A stretch of DNA of 64,000 nucleotides from Companilactobacillus keshanensis (GTDB taxonomy: Bacteria; Bacillota; Bacilli; Lactobacillales; Lactobacillaceae), in the NCBI RefSeq assembly GCF_003946205.1, contig NZ_RHOS01000008.1:25124-89123 (forward strand), read 5' to 3'. Position 1 is the stretch's first letter. The number at the start of each line of letters is the position of its first letter. The notes below the pieces were generated by a model. That model worked only from the letters and a program-made list of their open reading frames with translations. It searched no databases and was not told the origin of the DNA. The position numbers and the translations under genes are program-made. Positions 28,056 to 42,045 of the stretch are shown one piece after another.

Positions 28056-29378
28056 CTAAGCCAATTTATTGATACTTGAAACGGTATGTAATACTAGATT
28101 TTCTCTTCCGTCTTTATCAATTGATACACGTCTTATATTGGCGCCTAAACTTCTTAACTTTTCAGTGAAATGATAATAACCACGATCTAAATACTGCAGG
28201 TTAGAAACTCTTGTTTCGCCTTCAGCAACTATACCAGCTAAAACAAGTGCTGCAGCAGCCCTTAAATCAGTTGCTGAAACTTTAGCACCTGTTAATTGTG
28301 CTGGTCCAAACATAATAACAGAATTACCTTCTATCTTATAATCAGCCTTCATTTTCCCAAATTCTGGAAAATGCATAAAGCGATTCTCGAAAACAGTCTC
28401 CGTCATAACGGTAGTACCTAAACTTAATAACTGTACTAAGGTCATTTGTGCCTGCATATCTGTTGGAAAACCAGGATGAGGCAATGTTTTAACATCTACT
28501 GGACGAAGATTATCTGTTCCAATAACTCTAATTCCTTCATCTAATTCTAAAATATTAACACCCATTTCCTTTAATTTAGAAATAAGTGGACGATTATGAG
28601 CTGCGATAGCATCCTTGATCATGATATCTCCGGCTGTAACAGCGGCGGCGACCATGAATGTACCTGCTTCGATCCTATCTTGCATAATTGAATGCTCACA
28701 ACCATGAAGTGCTTTAACACCTCTGATACGGATGGTATTAGTACCAGCTCCGCTGAGATCTCCACCCATTTTACTTAATACGTTTGCTAGATCAACGATC
28801 TCTGGCTCGCGAGCAGCATTATCGATTACTGTTTCGCCTTCAGCCAATACGGCAGCCATCATAATATTTTGTGTGGCACCGACACTTGGGAAATCTAAGT
28901 AAATGTTAGTTCCCTTCAAACCATCTGTTTTAGCGTCGATAAATCCACCATTCTGTTGGAATTCTGCGCCCATAGCTTCTAGTCCCTTAATATGTAAATC
29001 AATTGGACGAGAGCCGATAGCACAGCCTCCTGGCATCGCTACGTGTGCTTCCTTGTTACGGGCCAACAATGGTCCTAAAACAACGATCGAGGCACGCATC
29101 TTATCAACTAGTTCCTCTGGTGCGGTCGTTGTGATTCCTTTCGAAGCATCAACAGTTAATACTTCGTTATCTTCATCAAAAGTTACGTCAGCACCAAGTG
29201 CACGCAACATCTTTGTCATCGTTATGACGTCTGACAATGGAGGGATATTTGTTAGGGCTACTTCCCCTGAAGAAGCCAATAGAGTCGCTGCTAAAATTGG
29301 TAACGCGGCGTTTTTGGCTCCTTCAACTTTAACAGTTCCCTTTAACTTAGATGGTCCATTTACGATAATTTGTTGCAC
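28056..29378 (-). CDS. murA: MurA, UDP-GlcNAc 1-carboxyvinyltransferase
   Basis: MurA is the first committed enzyme of peptidoglycan precursor synthesis: it transfers enolpyruvate from PEP to UDP-GlcNAc. The N-terminal [16 protein letters not shown] is typical, and the fosfomycin-target Cys is present in [16 protein letters not shown]. It is 440 residues. The start is GTG at 29378 behind GGAGG (8 nt); an upstream TTG overlaps the SD. It lies between DUF1146 and the mreB paralog. Confidence 0.96.
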   Translation of the reverse strand: MQQIIVNGPSKLKGTVKVEGAKNAALPILAATLLASSGEVALTNIPPLSDVITMTKMLRALGADVTFDEDNEVLTVDASKGITTTAPEELVDKMRASIVVLGPLLARNKEAHVAMPGGCAIGSRPIDLHIKGLEAMGAEFQQNGGFIDAKTDGLKGTNIYLDFPSVGATQNIMMAAVLAEGETVIDNAAREPEIVDLANVLSKMGGDLSGAGTNTIRIRGVKALHGCEHSIMQDRIEAGTFMVAAAVTAGDIMIKDAIAAHNRPLISKLKEMGVNILELDEGIRVIGTDNLRPVDVKTLPHPGFPTDMQAQMTLVQLLSLGTTVMTETVFENRFMHFPEFGKMKADYKIEGNSVIMFGPAQLTGAKVSATDLRAAAALVLAGIVAEGETRVSNLQYLDRGYYHFTEKLRSLGANIRRVSIDKDGRENLVLHTVSSINKLA

Positions 29379-29412
29379 AATATTTTCCTCCAAAATGCTG
29401 GAATCGGTAGAA

Positions 29413-29646
29413 TTAGAAAAGTAAGGTCAAGTTCTGTGAAACATTGATTATGTTCAAGAAAAATGAACTGACAGTGTAGCCTAAAGCAACAGCTAAGAAT
29501 GCTATAAGTAGTTGCAACATTCTAGGACTGACTGATTTATTATAAAACTTTTTCCAGTCAATTACTTGTAAGCAATTAAAACTTAGCCAAATAAAAACTA
29601 GATGGCTTACTAGTGTGAAAATTGCATTAACGCCTAGATTTTGCAT
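29413..29646 (-). CDS. DUF1146 (YwzB-like) membrane protein
   Basis: This 77-residue protein has two hydrophobic segments around a basic loop (IDWKKFYNK...[16 protein letters not shown]). Its size, its sequence pattern and its conserved position between atpC and murA identify the YwzB/DUF1146 family. Function is unknown. Confidence 0.85.
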   Translation of the reverse strand: MQNLGVNAIFTLVSHLVFIWLSFNCLQVIDWKKFYNKSVSPRMLQLLIAFLAVALGYTVSSFFLNIINVSQNLTLLF

Positions 29647-29731
29647 TCTATAACCTCACTTTGTATAGCATAACACTGTCATAATGATATGTTTTACTTT
29701 ATTAAAAATACTTAACTCTTTTCATAGTACC

Positions 29732-29780
29732 AAAAAAAGGACAAAGACTAAACCCGAAAGTTTTATCTTTGTCCTTATTT
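29732..29780 (-). terminator. ATP synthase operon terminator
   Basis: AAGGACAAAGA...TCTTTGTCCTT forms a long stem followed by a T-run on the minus strand, right after atpC. Confidence 0.9.
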
Positions 29781-29781
29781 A

Positions 29782-30225
29782 TTATAATTTTGTATCTTCA
29801 TGCGAGCTAACGTTGATTCTGTTGATAGCTTTACGCAATGATACTTCGGCACGATCAAGATCGTCCACATTATGTTTTTCTTTAGCAGTTTGAATTTTCT
29901 TCTCTGCTGTTTCCTTTGCATACTTAGCACGTCTCAAGTCAATATTGATGGCTCTTTCTGCACTATTAGCGACAATAGAAACAAGATTATTGCTGAACTC
30001 CAGGAATCCACCGTTAACCGCAATTGCATCTTCATGATTAGGAGTATCGTCACTCTTTACACGAACTTCATCGATCTTTAATGGAGCGATGATAGGTTCA
30101 TGGTTAGCCATGATTCCGATATTCCCACTGATGGTGCTTGCTACGATAAGATTTGCATGATGGTCATAAACAACACCATCAGGAGTGACAATATTGACCG
30201 TCATTGGTTCACTTTGATCAGCCAT
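29782..30225 (-). CDS. atpC: ATP synthase epsilon subunit
   Basis: This is the F1 central-stalk subunit and intrinsic regulator. An N-terminal beta-sandwich (TVNIVTPDGVVYDHHANLIV...GNIGIMANHEPIIAPLK) is followed by a C-terminal helical hairpin from about residue 90. It is 147 residues, slightly long because of an acidic C-terminal tail. It is the last gene of the atp operon. Confidence 0.95.
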   Translation of the reverse strand: MADQSEPMTVNIVTPDGVVYDHHANLIVASTISGNIGIMANHEPIIAPLKIDEVRVKSDDTPNHEDAIAVNGGFLEFSNNLVSIVANSAERAINIDLRRAKYAKETAEKKIQTAKEKHNVDDLDRAEVSLRKAINRINVSSHEDTKL

Positions 30226-30242
30226 ATTATTCCCCTCCCCTT

Positions 30243-31709
<1,467 letters not shown>

Positions 31710-31714
31710 CTAAA

Positions 31715-32632
31715 CTATTCTAGTGCAGCAGCACCGCCGACAATTTCAGTAATCTCTGTAGTAATTTGAGCCTGACGTGCACGGTTGTAATGTAATGAAA
31801 GATCAGAGATCAAATCATCGGCATTATCCGTAGCACTCTTCATGGCTGTAACAGAAGCAGCATGTTCTGCTGTCTTTGCATCCATGATCGCTCCGAAAGT
31901 TAAGCATTCAATATATTGAGGTACAATTGAAGCCAAAACTACTTCTGGACTTGGCTCTGTTAAATATTCACTAGCAATATGTTTTTCCTCAGGTGTAGTG
32001 TCCTTAGGTTTAGTTAATGGCAATAACTTGTCATTAGTAAATCTGGATACAAGTGAGTTGACATGATGATTATGACAGACATAAATTTCGTCAAAGCTAC
32101 CAGCTTGATATAATTGCAAAATTGTTTTCACAATAGGTTTTACATCTTCAACTGTTGGAATATCCTCTAAACCACGATATTCGTAAGAAATATCATACCC
32201 ACGTGTCTTGAAAAACTCAGTTCCGGTATTGCCCAGTGAAATAATAGTAAATTTACTTGTATCGTTATGATATTTGGTCTTAAAAAGATCCATCATAGCT
32301 TTCAAAATATTACTATTATATCCACCTACAAGACCACGATCACTAGTTATAACAACATAAGCAGTCTTTTTGACCTCACGCACTTGAAGAAGATTATTTA
32401 GACTCATTGGATCTTTTGAGTTTCCACCAGCGGCAATTTCACCAAAGACATCACCCACTGTTAAGTGTCTAATAATTTCCTCAACTTTGCTTGCATATAA
32501 TTGATAAGCAACAGATTTCTTTTCAATACGAGAGAGTTTAGCACCAGAAACCATTTGCATGGCTCTTGTTATTTGACCGGTTTTCTTAGTAGAAGAGATT
32601 CTTCTTTTAATGTCCATAAGTGACTCAGCCAT
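31715..32632 (-). CDS. atpG: ATP synthase gamma subunit
   Basis: This is the rotor shaft of F1. The N-terminal helix MDIKRRISSTKKTGQITRAMQMVS and C-terminal helix ALTLSLHYNRARQAQITTEI-type segment (here SDLSLHYNRARQAQITTEI) form the coiled coil, with a Rossmann-like middle region (YVVITSDRGLVGGYN). It is 305 residues, the length usual in lactobacilli. The SD GGAGG is clear. Confidence 0.96.
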   Translation of the reverse strand: MAESLMDIKRRISSTKKTGQITRAMQMVSGAKLSRIEKKSVAYQLYASKVEEIIRHLTVGDVFGEIAAGGNSKDPMSLNNLLQVREVKKTAYVVITSDRGLVGGYNSNILKAMMDLFKTKYHNDTSKFTIISLGNTGTEFFKTRGYDISYEYRGLEDIPTVEDVKPIVKTILQLYQAGSFDEIYVCHNHHVNSLVSRFTNDKLLPLTKPKDTTPEEKHIASEYLTEPSPEVVLASIVPQYIECLTFGAIMDAKTAEHAASVTAMKSATDNADDLISDLSLHYNRARQAQITTEITEIVGGAAALE

Positions 32633-32649
32633 AATTTAAACCTCCTGTA

Positions 32650-34191
<1,542 letters not shown>

Positions 34192-34740
34192 TTATTTATT
34201 AACTAATAGCATGTTTTTGATGTCATTAAATCGCTTAACAACGCTGCCATCAATTACTTGATCACCAACACGGATAACAACTCCGCCGATGATTGAAGGA
34301 TCGATTACTTTTGTTAAGTTTGCTTTTTTTACAGAAAAGCGTTGTTTAACAACAGATCTTAGATTTTCTTCTTGTTCTGTGCTGAGAGGAACTGTTGTTG
34401 TTGCAGTAACTTCAACGACCCCATTGTCTTCGTCATATCTTTCGATATAAGAATCAGCAATTTCAACTAAACAATTCATACGATCACGATCAAAAAGCAT
34501 ACTCAAAAAATCCTGCATTAGTTCGCTTAAACCAGATTTTAAAGTTTCTACGACCTTTTTTCTCTCATTTCGAGAAACTGAACGTCCAGCAAATAATATA
34601 TTTAAACTTGGATTTTCAAGATAAACTTGCTTAAGAACTTGTAATTCTTTCAAGTTTTCTTCAACAGATCCCTGTTCCTCAGCAACTTCATAGAGTGCTC
34701 TGCTGTAACGCTTGCCCACTTGAAATTTACTTAGTTTCAT
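34192..34740 (-). CDS. atpH: ATP synthase delta subunit
   Basis: This peripheral-stalk subunit connects the b subunits to the top of F1. It has an N-terminal helical domain (VGKRYSRALYEVAEEQGSVEE) and the C-terminal motif VIDPSIIGGVVIRVGDQVIDGSV. It is 182 residues. It overlaps atpF by 14 bases. Confidence 0.95.
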   Translation of the reverse strand: MKLSKFQVGKRYSRALYEVAEEQGSVEENLKELQVLKQVYLENPSLNILFAGRSVSRNERKKVVETLKSGLSELMQDFLSMLFDRDRMNCLVEIADSYIERYDEDNGVVEVTATTTVPLSTEQEENLRSVVKQRFSVKKANLTKVIDPSIIGGVVIRVGDQVIDGSVVKRFNDIKNMLLVNK

Positions 34741-35248
34741 TATTTACTGTCAACTCCTTAATATAAGAGTCAACTAAAGACTTTTGATCGTCTGCATTAA
34801 GCTCTTTAGAAATAACTCTTGAAGCTATTTCTAAAGACAAGTTTGCGATGTCATTTTGGGCATCTTGCATAGCATCTTGTTTTGCCTTTTCAGCATCTTG
34901 TTTGGCTTTTGTTCTTACAGTTTCAGCTTCACTATGAGCGTCTGCTACGATGGTCTTCTTTTGTGAATCACCATTGTCTTTAGCTTTGTTGACGATCTCA
35001 ATTGCTTCAGCACGTGAATTTTTAAGTGCTTCTTCACGTTCCTTACCCAGCTTGTCCGCACGTGCACGTTCTTGATCAGCATAATCTAAGTCTCCAGAGA
35101 TTTTTTCTGATCTGGCATCCATCATCTTTGTGACGGGACCCCATGCATAGTGTTTAACAGCTAGCGATAACAGGATAAAAGAAATAAGAATAAAAAGCAT
35201 ATCACCTAAAGCTATTTTGCTTGCTCCGAGTACTAATAAACTTGCCAA
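34727..35248 (-). CDS. atpF: ATP synthase b subunit
   Basis: This is the peripheral-stalk membrane subunit. One N-terminal transmembrane segment (about residues 13-35; DMLFILISFILLSLAV) is followed by a long Lys/Glu/Ala coiled coil with DAEKAKQDAMQDA. The start chosen is TTG at 35248, 9 nt after AAGGAG. Another in-frame TTG three codons upstream abuts that SD. About 173 residues. Confidence 0.93.
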   Translation of the reverse strand: MASLLVLGASKIALGDMLFILISFILLSLAVKHYAWGPVTKMMDARSEKISGDLDYADQERARADKLGKEREEALKNSRAEAIEIVNKAKDNGDSQKKTIVADAHSEAETVRTKAKQDAEKAKQDAMQDAQNDIANLSLEIASRVISKELNADDQKSLVDSYIKELTVNNETK

Positions 35249-35322
35249 TATTCTCAACTCCTTCCTTTCCTATAAAACATAAAAAAGGCGATTATATTTT
35301 TTATCGCCAACTAATGTATGTA

Positions 35323-35538
<216 letters not shown>

Positions 35539-35561
35539 TTAAAAATCCTCCAATATAAAAG

Positions 35562-36272
35562 TTATTCTCTTTCCATTTTACGTGAAATATAAACCATAGA
35601 TAATGTGGTAAATACATACGCTTGGATGGCTCCAATAAAGACTGAAAAGCCTTGCCAGATCATTTCTACCGGAATGGCAACAACAAATGATACTAGGCCA
35701 AAACTCTTAGCAACAGTTCCAATAAGTGCAAGAAGTACTTCACCGGCAAATATATTACCGTAAAGACGCAATGACAACGTTAAGAAGTTCGTAAACTCCT
35801 CCAGAAGGTTAATTGGTAGCAAAAAGCTCACCGGTCTCGCATAATTGGACAAGTATGTGCCGAATCCGAATTTCTTTACAGAATAGTAATGTGCCAGCAT
35901 TAACGAAATTAAAGCTAGTGACATGGTAATTAACGGATTAGTTGTTGGCGACTTAATATACGTGAAACCATCAACCTTGATTTGGAATATTAATCCTAGT
36001 TGGTTAGATACAAAGATAAACAAGAATAATACAAATGCGTAAAGACTAAATCGACTACCTGAACCATCCGGAAACGCCGATTTAACAATACTATCTGTAA
36101 AATCAATCATCCACTCTAAAACGTTTTGAGCTTTTCCTGGCCTCATGGTAATTTTTCGTGATAACGAAAAAACTAGAATAAAAACAAGAATAGCCGAAAC
36201 AAGTGCTGATAAATCGTTTGCAACATTGAATTTTAACCCTAAGAACTCAATAAACTTGTACTTATCATCCAA
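35562..36272 (-). CDS. atpB: ATP synthase a subunit
   Basis: This polytopic stator subunit forms the proton half-channels. The essential arginine lies in the helix NFLTLSLRLYGNIFAGEV. It is 236 residues with five to six membrane segments. The start is TTG at 36272 with the strong SD AAAGGGGGG. It is the first gene of the operon in this window; no atpI-like gene precedes it. Confidence 0.96.
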   Translation of the reverse strand: MDDKYKFIEFLGLKFNVANDLSALVSAILVFILVFSLSRKITMRPGKAQNVLEWMIDFTDSIVKSAFPDGSGSRFSLYAFVLFLFIFVSNQLGLIFQIKVDGFTYIKSPTTNPLITMSLALISLMLAHYYSVKKFGFGTYLSNYARPVSFLLPINLLEEFTNFLTLSLRLYGNIFAGEVLLALIGTVAKSFGLVSFVVAIPVEMIWQGFSVFIGAIQAYVFTTLSMVYISRKMERE

Positions 36273-36321
36273 TAATAACCCCCCTTTCTTTACTTATTGA
36301 AAACATATTGATACCTCAAAA

Positions 36322-36360
36322 TAATAACACTATAAAAAAAATATTCAAACAGTGTTTTTT
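36322..36360. terminator. Weak hairpin between upp and atpB
   Basis: On the minus strand AACACT pairs with AGTGTT around an AT-rich loop, followed by TATTATTTT. It probably separates upp from the atp operon incompletely. Confidence 0.35.
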
Positions 36361-36990
36361 TTATTTAGTACCAAATAATCTGTCTCCAGCATCACCTAAA
36401 CCAGGGAAAATGTAACCACTATCAGTAATTCTTTCGTCAAGTGAGGCAGCATAAATATCAACATCAGGATGTGCATCTTGTACCGCTTTTACACCTTCTG
36501 GTGCAGCAACTAAAACAACAAGTCTCATGTGCTTTGCTCCACGCTTCTTCAATGCATCAATGGCCATGTTAGCTGATCCACCAGTAGCAAGCATTGGATC
36601 AACGATAAATAGATCACGTTGATCAATGTCACTAGGAAGCTTCACAAAATATTCGTGTGGTTGAAGAGTCTTCTCATCACGGTACATGCCGATATGACCG
36701 ACTTTAGCGGCTGGTATTAATTCCAAAACACCATCGACCATTCCCAGTCCAGCACGAAGAATAGGAATAACGGCCAATTTCTTTCCGGCTAAAACTTTTT
36801 GTGTTGATTTGCCCATAGGTGTCTCAACTTCTACATCCTTTAATGGTAAATCTCTAGTGATTTCATAAACCATCAATTCACCAATTTCATTGGCCACTTC
36901 ACGGAAAACTTTTGTTCCTGTGTGTTTGCTTCTAATGATTGTTAGTTTGTGTTGAATTAATGGGTGGTTCAGTACTTGAAATTTAGACAT
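36361..36990 (-). CDS. upp: Uracil phosphoribosyltransferase
   Basis: Upp makes UMP from uracil and PRPP (pyrimidine salvage). It has the PRPP-binding motif [10 protein letters not shown] and the C-terminal uracil-binding [17 protein letters not shown]. It is 209 residues, the normal length. Its position between sua5 and the atp operon is conserved in lactobacilli. Confidence 0.97.
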   Translation of the reverse strand: MSKFQVLNHPLIQHKLTIIRSKHTGTKVFREVANEIGELMVYEITRDLPLKDVEVETPMGKSTQKVLAGKKLAVIPILRAGLGMVDGVLELIPAAKVGHIGMYRDEKTLQPHEYFVKLPSDIDQRDLFIVDPMLATGGSANMAIDALKKRGAKHMRLVVLVAAPEGVKAVQDAHPDVDIYAASLDERITDSGYIFPGLGDAGDRLFGTK

Positions 36991-37001
36991 TATATTTCTC
37001 C

Positions 37002-38012
37002 TTATTTTTCGTAATGTTTTTGACCAGCAGATTTATTTAAACGGTTTCGATATGCATCCCCATGATCAGCATCAGGGAATCCCTGTGCCAATATATAGGT
37101 AACTTTTTCAGCATCCAGACTTCTTAATCCCGCAAAGAGATATTTTGAAGCAGAGATTACATCTTTACCTAATGAGAATTTTCTGAAACTCTCAGGTGCT
37201 TTTTGAAGGATCTCATCAGTTGCTAGTATTCCGATAGGAACCTTCATATCCTGATACTCAGAAATTGCTTTAGGAAAATCATTTGTAGCATCGACAATAA
37301 TCACTTGTGCACTAGGAGCATAATGCTTGTATTTCATTCCGGGTGCCTTTGGAATTTCTTCGTCTTTAACTTTATGATGATCACTTCTCACATTACCGAT
37401 AACCTTTATCAAATCATCATATGTGATCATTCCAGGTCTTAGAATTGTTGGTACATCAACTGATAGGTCGATCACCGTTGATTCAACTCCTAAAAGTGTT
37501 GGACCATCATCTAGAATCGCAGCTATCTTGCCCTTTAAATCATGATAGACATGTTTTGCCAAAGTGGGGCTTGGTTTTCCACTTGTATTAGCAGAAGGTC
37601 CTACGATAGGTTTACCAAATTTTTCGATCAAATCTAGCGTAACCTTATTATTTGGCATTCTAAAAGCAGCGGTTGAAAGTCCACCTGTAACCTCTTTTGA
37701 CAAAGCATTTTTCTGAATAGGCATGATAATCGTCAATGGACCCGGCCAGAAACTTTTCATTAACCTTTCAGCTAATGGCTTGTAATTATTGTCAGCATAT
37801 TGCCAGACCATCTCAGGACTGGAAACATGTACGATCAAAGGATTATCACTGGGACGTCCTTTAGCCGCATAGACATTCTTAACGGCATCTGGTCTAGTTG
37901 CATCTGCACCCAAACCGTAAACTGTCTCAGTTGGAAATGCTACAAGTTGACCATCAGCTATGAAGTTAACCGCTTCTTGGATCTGTGAATCGTTTAGTAT
38001 CTCTGTTTCCAA
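37002..38012 (-). CDS. Sua5/YrdC threonylcarbamoyl-AMP synthase
   Basis: This enzyme makes threonylcarbamoyl-adenylate for the t6A modification of ANN-decoding tRNAs. It has the N-terminal YrdC domain ([40 protein letters not shown]) and a C-terminal Sua5 domain (about 205-336), so it is the long Sua5 form. The start is TTG at 38012 behind GGAGAGGGTG. It is 2 bp from prmC in a translation-related operon. Confidence 0.94.
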   Translation of the reverse strand: METEILNDSQIQEAVNFIADGQLVAFPTETVYGLGADATRPDAVKNVYAAKGRPSDNPLIVHVSSPEMVWQYADNNYKPLAERLMKSFWPGPLTIIMPIQKNALSKEVTGGLSTAAFRMPNNKVTLDLIEKFGKPIVGPSANTSGKPSPTLAKHVYHDLKGKIAAILDDGPTLLGVESTVIDLSVDVPTILRPGMITYDDLIKVIGNVRSDHHKVKDEEIPKAPGMKYKHYAPSAQVIIVDATNDFPKAISEYQDMKVPIGILATDEILQKAPESFRKFSLGKDVISASKYLFAGLRSLDAEKVTYILAQGFPDADHGDAYRNRLNKSAGQKHYEK

Positions 38013-38014
38013 AT

Positions 38015-38866
38015 CTACACCCTCTCCTTCTTTGCTTTAAGATACCGATCATTACCATTAATATCCTTATAGAATTTTACCTGATATTTGGGCATATTAT
38101 CATCAAAAATTTGTTTTATTTCAGATTTTTGATGATATCCAAATTCCATATAAAGTGAACCATCGATATTTAAATATTGATCAGCAACTTTTGTTATATC
38201 CTGATAGAATTCTAAACCATTATTATCTCCATATAAAGCTAAATCCGGTTCATATTTAATAACACTGGGATCCATTATCTTTTTTTCATCTAAGGAAATG
38301 TATGGTGGATTAGAAACAATCACATCAAATCTCTCATTATTGATTTCTTTAAATAAATCACTCTGTTTAAAGAAAACATTATTCGTCTGATAGTTATCGG
38401 CATTTAACTGAGCGACCTTTAGTGCATCTTCTGAAATATCAGTTGCCAAAATATCATCACCTGGAAAGGTTAAAGCCAAATTAATAGCAATGATACCTGA
38501 ACCCGTACCAATATCCAAAATTGATTGTTTTTTATTAGAATGGTCAGAGATTATCCTCTGAACCATTTCCTCAGTCTCTTGTCTGGGAATCAATGTGTTT
38601 TCATTAACTGTAAAAGTTTTATCCATAAAATAGGCATAACCGAGTATATATTGAACTGGTTCATCCATCCCTAGGCGGACAATTCCGTCACGAAATTTAT
38701 GTATGATATCACCAGGGACTATCTCATTACGATGAAGCTGTAGTTGAGTATAGTTAAATCCTGATAATTCTTCCATTAAATATTGCGCGTCTTCCGGATA
38801 TTTATTTTGTTGTTTTAACATCAAAAAAGCCCTTTTCAGGGCATTAGAATAGTTTAGTCTCTCCAC
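38015..38866 (-). CDS. prmC: PrmC, release-factor glutamine methyltransferase
   Basis: PrmC methylates the GGQ glutamine of release factors. It has an N-terminal helical domain, the SAM motif [17 protein letters not shown] and the catalytic NPPYI motif ([11 protein letters not shown]). The chosen start is GTG at 38866, overlapping prfA by 23 bases, because the N-terminal [15 protein letters not shown] aligns with the family; about 283 residues. The first codons cover a terminator-like hairpin. The alternative start (ATG at 38822) lacks an SD. Confidence 0.9.
   Translation of the reverse strand: MERLNYSNALKRAFLMLKQQNKYPEDAQYLMEELSGFNYTQLQLHRNEIVPGDIIHKFRDGIVRLGMDEPVQYILGYAYFMDKTFTVNENTLIPRQETEEMVQRIISDHSNKKQSILDIGTGSGIIAINLALTFPGDDILATDISEDALKVAQLNADNYQTNNVFFKQSDLFKEINNERFDVIVSNPPYISLDEKKIMDPSVIKYEPDLALYGDNNGLEFYQDITKVADQYLNIDGSLYMEFGYHQKSEIKQIFDDNMPKYQVKFYKDINGNDRYLKAKKERV
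38823..38842 (-). terminator. Terminator-like hairpin inside the first codons of prmC
   Basis: Two nucleotides after the prfA stop the minus strand reads GCCCTGAAAAGGGC followed by TTTTTT. It could attenuate transcription of the prmC-sua5-upp genes. Confidence 0.6.
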
Positions 38867-39941
38867 TTTGAATTTGCTCCAGTTTTTGAGTTTGGTCATA
38901 AACAATCAAGGCATCGATGATTTCTCCCAATTCCCCATTCATGATACGATCCAACTTATTCAGTGACAAACCAATCCTGTGGTCTGTAACACGATTTTGT
39001 GGATAATTGTAGGTTCTAATTCTTTCTGAACGATCACCTGTACCAACAGCCGACTTACGTTTTTCATCATATTCACTTTGATTTTCTGATTCATAATAAT
39101 CATAAACACGTGATTTCAAAATTTGCATAGCTTTTTCACGGTTTTGTTGTTGTGAACGTTGATCTTGCATGGCAACCACAATACCAGTAGGCAAATGGGT
39201 CATACGAACGGCTGATGAAGTTTTATTGATATGCTGCCCACCAGCACCAGATGAACGGTAAACATCGGTACGAATATCTTTAGGATCTATTTCTAACTCA
39301 ACCTCATCATATTCGGGCATAATAGCAACTGTTGCAGTTGAAGTATGAACACGTCCCTGTGACTCAGTTGATGGGATTCTTTGAACACGATGTGCCCCAT
39401 TCTCATATTTCAATTTAGAATAAACACGGTTACCTGTGATCATAACGGCAACGTCTTTGTAACCACCGACTTCAGTATCAGTTTCATCGATAATTTCAAA
39501 ACTCCAGCCTTGTTTTTCAGCGTATTTACTGTACATTGACAAAAGATCAGCTGCAAACAAGCTAGCTTCATCACCACCAGCAGCACCACGGATCTCCATA
39601 ATGATATTTTTATCATCGTTAGGATCCTTAGGAAGCATTAGAAGCGTGATTTCATGTTCAACTTTTCCTACTTCTTCTTTTGATTCATTTAATTCATCCT
39701 TAGCCATAGCTTGCATCTCGGCGTCGTCTGTTTCACGCAAGATTTCGTCACTATCACTAATACTCTGTTTTAATTCTTTGTAGTGTTTAAAGGCATTAAC
39801 AACATCACGCATATCAGCTTCTTCTTTGGAATACTGCATATAGCGTTTCGTATCGTTAATAACTTCAGGGTCACTCATTAATTCTTGTAATTCACTGTAT
39901 CTATCAACTAGGGTCTCTAGTTGTTCTAATATTTTATCCAA
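38844..39941 (-). CDS. prfA: Peptide chain release factor 1
   Basis: RF1 terminates translation at UAA and UAG. It has the GGQ motif in [19 protein letters not shown] and the codon-recognition motif equivalent to PxT ([19 protein letters not shown] lies downstream of it). It is 365 residues, slightly longer than usual. The start is TTG at 39941 behind AAAGGA. It is followed directly by prmC, whose product modifies this protein. Confidence 0.96.
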   Translation of the reverse strand: MDKILEQLETLVDRYSELQELMSDPEVINDTKRYMQYSKEEADMRDVVNAFKHYKELKQSISDSDEILRETDDAEMQAMAKDELNESKEEVGKVEHEITLLMLPKDPNDDKNIIMEIRGAAGGDEASLFAADLLSMYSKYAEKQGWSFEIIDETDTEVGGYKDVAVMITGNRVYSKLKYENGAHRVQRIPSTESQGRVHTSTATVAIMPEYDEVELEIDPKDIRTDVYRSSGAGGQHINKTSSAVRMTHLPTGIVVAMQDQRSQQQNREKAMQILKSRVYDYYESENQSEYDEKRKSAVGTGDRSERIRTYNYPQNRVTDHRIGLSLNKLDRIMNGELGEIIDALIVYDQTQKLEQIQSGETKLF

Positions 39942-39961
39942 CTTAACGATCCTTTCTTAAA

Positions 39962-40534
39962 CTATTTTATTGGAGGATTATTATAATGGCGACGGCAAAC
40001 GGGATAGTACATTTCATTGCCACCAATAACGATCTGGTCGCCTTCATAAACTGGTTTACCATCGACCATTCTCATGTTCATTGTTGCTTTCTTTTTACAG
40101 AACCAGCAGATTGTTTTCATTTCTTCCAATTTATCTGCATATAATAGAAGATATTTTGAACCTTCAAACAATTCATTTCTGAAATCGTTTTTCAATCCAA
40201 ATGCCATAACAGGGATATTCAGCTCGTCCACTAATCTAGTAGCCTGCAAAACTTGATCTTTAGTCATGAACTCACATTCATCAATTAAAATGCAAGCCAC
40301 TTCAGGGTTCAATTCAACAACGATGTCATAAAGATTTGAATCAGGTGTAAGAGCAATTGCATCAGCTGACAAACCGATCCTACTCTTAATTGTACCAACA
40401 CCTGAACGTGTATCAAAGGCACTAGTCATTAAAATAACTGACTTGCCTTGTTCTTTATAGTTGTGAGCCACCTTTAATATCTCGATTGACTTACCACTAT
40501 TCATCGCACCATACTTAAAAAATAATTGAGCCAC
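39962..40534 (-). CDS. tdk: Thymidine kinase
   Basis: This type II thymidine kinase performs pyrimidine salvage. It has the P-loop YGAMNSGKS near the N-terminus, the DECEFM motif (Walker B region) and four zinc-ligand cysteines/histidines (CWFCKKK ... PVCRRHY). It is 190 residues. The GTG start lies behind GGAGGCGG. It heads the prfA-prmC-sua5-upp run, a common Firmicutes arrangement. Confidence 0.96.
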   Translation of the reverse strand: MAQLFFKYGAMNSGKSIEILKVAHNYKEQGKSVILMTSAFDTRSGVGTIKSRIGLSADAIALTPDSNLYDIVVELNPEVACILIDECEFMTKDQVLQATRLVDELNIPVMAFGLKNDFRNELFEGSKYLLLYADKLEEMKTICWFCKKKATMNMRMVDGKPVYEGDQIVIGGNEMYYPVCRRHYNNPPIK

Positions 40535-40620
40535 TCTTCCGCCTCCAAATAGATTCCTTGAAGATTATAACTAAAAAAATCGTTATTGAACATATTAAAC
40601 ATTATCTAAATTGAATCAAT

Positions 40621-40648
40621 TTGCGATAAAATAACGTTTAGTTATGAT
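40621..40648 (+). promoter_or_regulatory. Candidate murT promoter
   Basis: TTGCGA, 16 bp, TATGAT, 35 bp upstream of the murT start codon in the tdk/murT divergent intergenic region. Confidence 0.5.
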
Positions 40649-40683
40649 AATATTATTTTATTCAAGTTAATTGGGGTTTTATA

Positions 40684-42021
40684 ATGACATTCAAATCAAG
40701 TATTGCAACACTAACAGGAAAGACATCTTATTTCATTTTAAGTAAATTTTTCAACGGCGGTTCATCTTACCCTGGAAAAATTGCTTACAAAATTGATCCA
40801 GATATTTTAAAAAGTCTCGGTAAAAATTATGATCTGATCATTGTTACCGGCACAAATGGTAAAACTTTAACTACATCTTTGATCAATAAAATGTTAACAC
40901 AAAAGTACGATGACGTTTTGACTAATCCTACAGGATCAAACATGATTCAAGGAATCGTCACAAGCTTTGTGACACATAACAAAAAATCTAAACGTCCACT
41001 AGCTGTTTTAGAAGTCGACGAAGCTAATGTTGAGATCATCTGTAGATATATCAAACCAAAATACTTTATTTTGACTAATATCTTCCGCGATCAAATGGAT
41101 CGTTATGGTGAGATCTACACGACTTATCAAAAAATCTTAAATGGTATCAAGTTGGCACCTGAAGCAACTATTATTGCTAATGGCGACGCTTCGATCTTCT
41201 CATCAAAGGAGCTTCCAAATAAAATCATCTATTATGGCTTCAATGCTGATGGTCATGAAAACGAGGACTTCAAAGCACCAACAAATACTGATGGCGTTCT
41301 CTGTCCTAAATGTAATCACATCATGCACTATCATATGATTACTTACGCTAACCTAGGCAACTACTTCTGTCCTAACTGTGGCTTTAAACGAAATGATTTG
41401 AAGTACCAAGTGACTTCTGTTGACGAATTACTTCCTAATATAAGTAAATTCTCGATTGATGGTAATGATTTTGAAATGAATATCGGTGGTAAATATAACG
41501 TCTACAACGCTTTGGCAGCTTATGCTATTGCTAAAGAAATGGGCATTAGTATCGATCAAATCAAAAAGGCCTTCTCCTATGATGAGAAAGTTTTCGGACG
41601 TCAGGAAACTATCACTGTTGATGATAAAGATGTAAATATCATCTTAGTTAAAAACCCAGTTGGTTTGAATCAAGTTATTGAAACCATTCTTAGTGACAAA
41701 GATGACTATTCGTTAGCATTCTTGTTAAATGCCAACTATGCCGATGGTATTGATACTAGTTGGATCTGGGATGGTAATTTTGAGGACTTCGACTATAAAA
41801 AATTGCCACTAGTAATTACCGGTGGTAAACGTGTTAAAGATGTTACCTATCGTTTCAAAATTGCCGGTTTAGATATGGACAAAAATATCGAAACGGTTGA
41901 AATTGAGGATTTCGTTAAAGAGATCCCTAATATCCCAACTAAGAAAATCTACGTACTAGCAACCTATACTGCTATGCTTTCACTTAGAAAAGTATTGAAT
42001 GATAAAGGTTATATAAAATAA
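40684..42021 (+). CDS. murT: MurT-like Mur ligase (lipid II isoglutaminyl synthase subunit)
   Basis: With the glutaminase GatD, MurT amidates the D-Glu of lipid II. It has the Mur ligase ATP loop VTGTNGKTLT, a Cys4 zinc ribbon insert (CPKCNHIM...CPNCGF) and the C-terminal DUF1727 domain (about 320-445). It is 445 residues. GatD usually lies next to murT, but here the gene is followed by a terminator and an unrelated convergent gene, so its partner must be elsewhere. Confidence 0.92.
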   Translation: MTFKSSIATLTGKTSYFILSKFFNGGSSYPGKIAYKIDPDILKSLGKNYDLIIVTGTNGKTLTTSLINKMLTQKYDDVLTNPTGSNMIQGIVTSFVTHNKKSKRPLAVLEVDEANVEIICRYIKPKYFILTNIFRDQMDRYGEIYTTYQKILNGIKLAPEATIIANGDASIFSSKELPNKIIYYGFNADGHENEDFKAPTNTDGVLCPKCNHIMHYHMITYANLGNYFCPNCGFKRNDLKYQVTSVDELLPNISKFSIDGNDFEMNIGGKYNVYNALAAYAIAKEMGISIDQIKKAFSYDEKVFGRQETITVDDKDVNIILVKNPVGLNQVIETILSDKDDYSLAFLLNANYADGIDTSWIWDGNFEDFDYKKLPLVITGGKRVKDVTYRFKIAGLDMDKNIETVEIEDFVKEIPNIPTKKIYVLATYTAMLSLRKVLNDKGYIK

Positions 42022-42045
42022 GAAATCTCTACAAAACATATCAAC

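Noticed and set aside
28903..29424. 173-codon plus-strand frame opposite murA
   Set aside because: MurA is certain on the other strand. The antisense frame has no recognisable domain.
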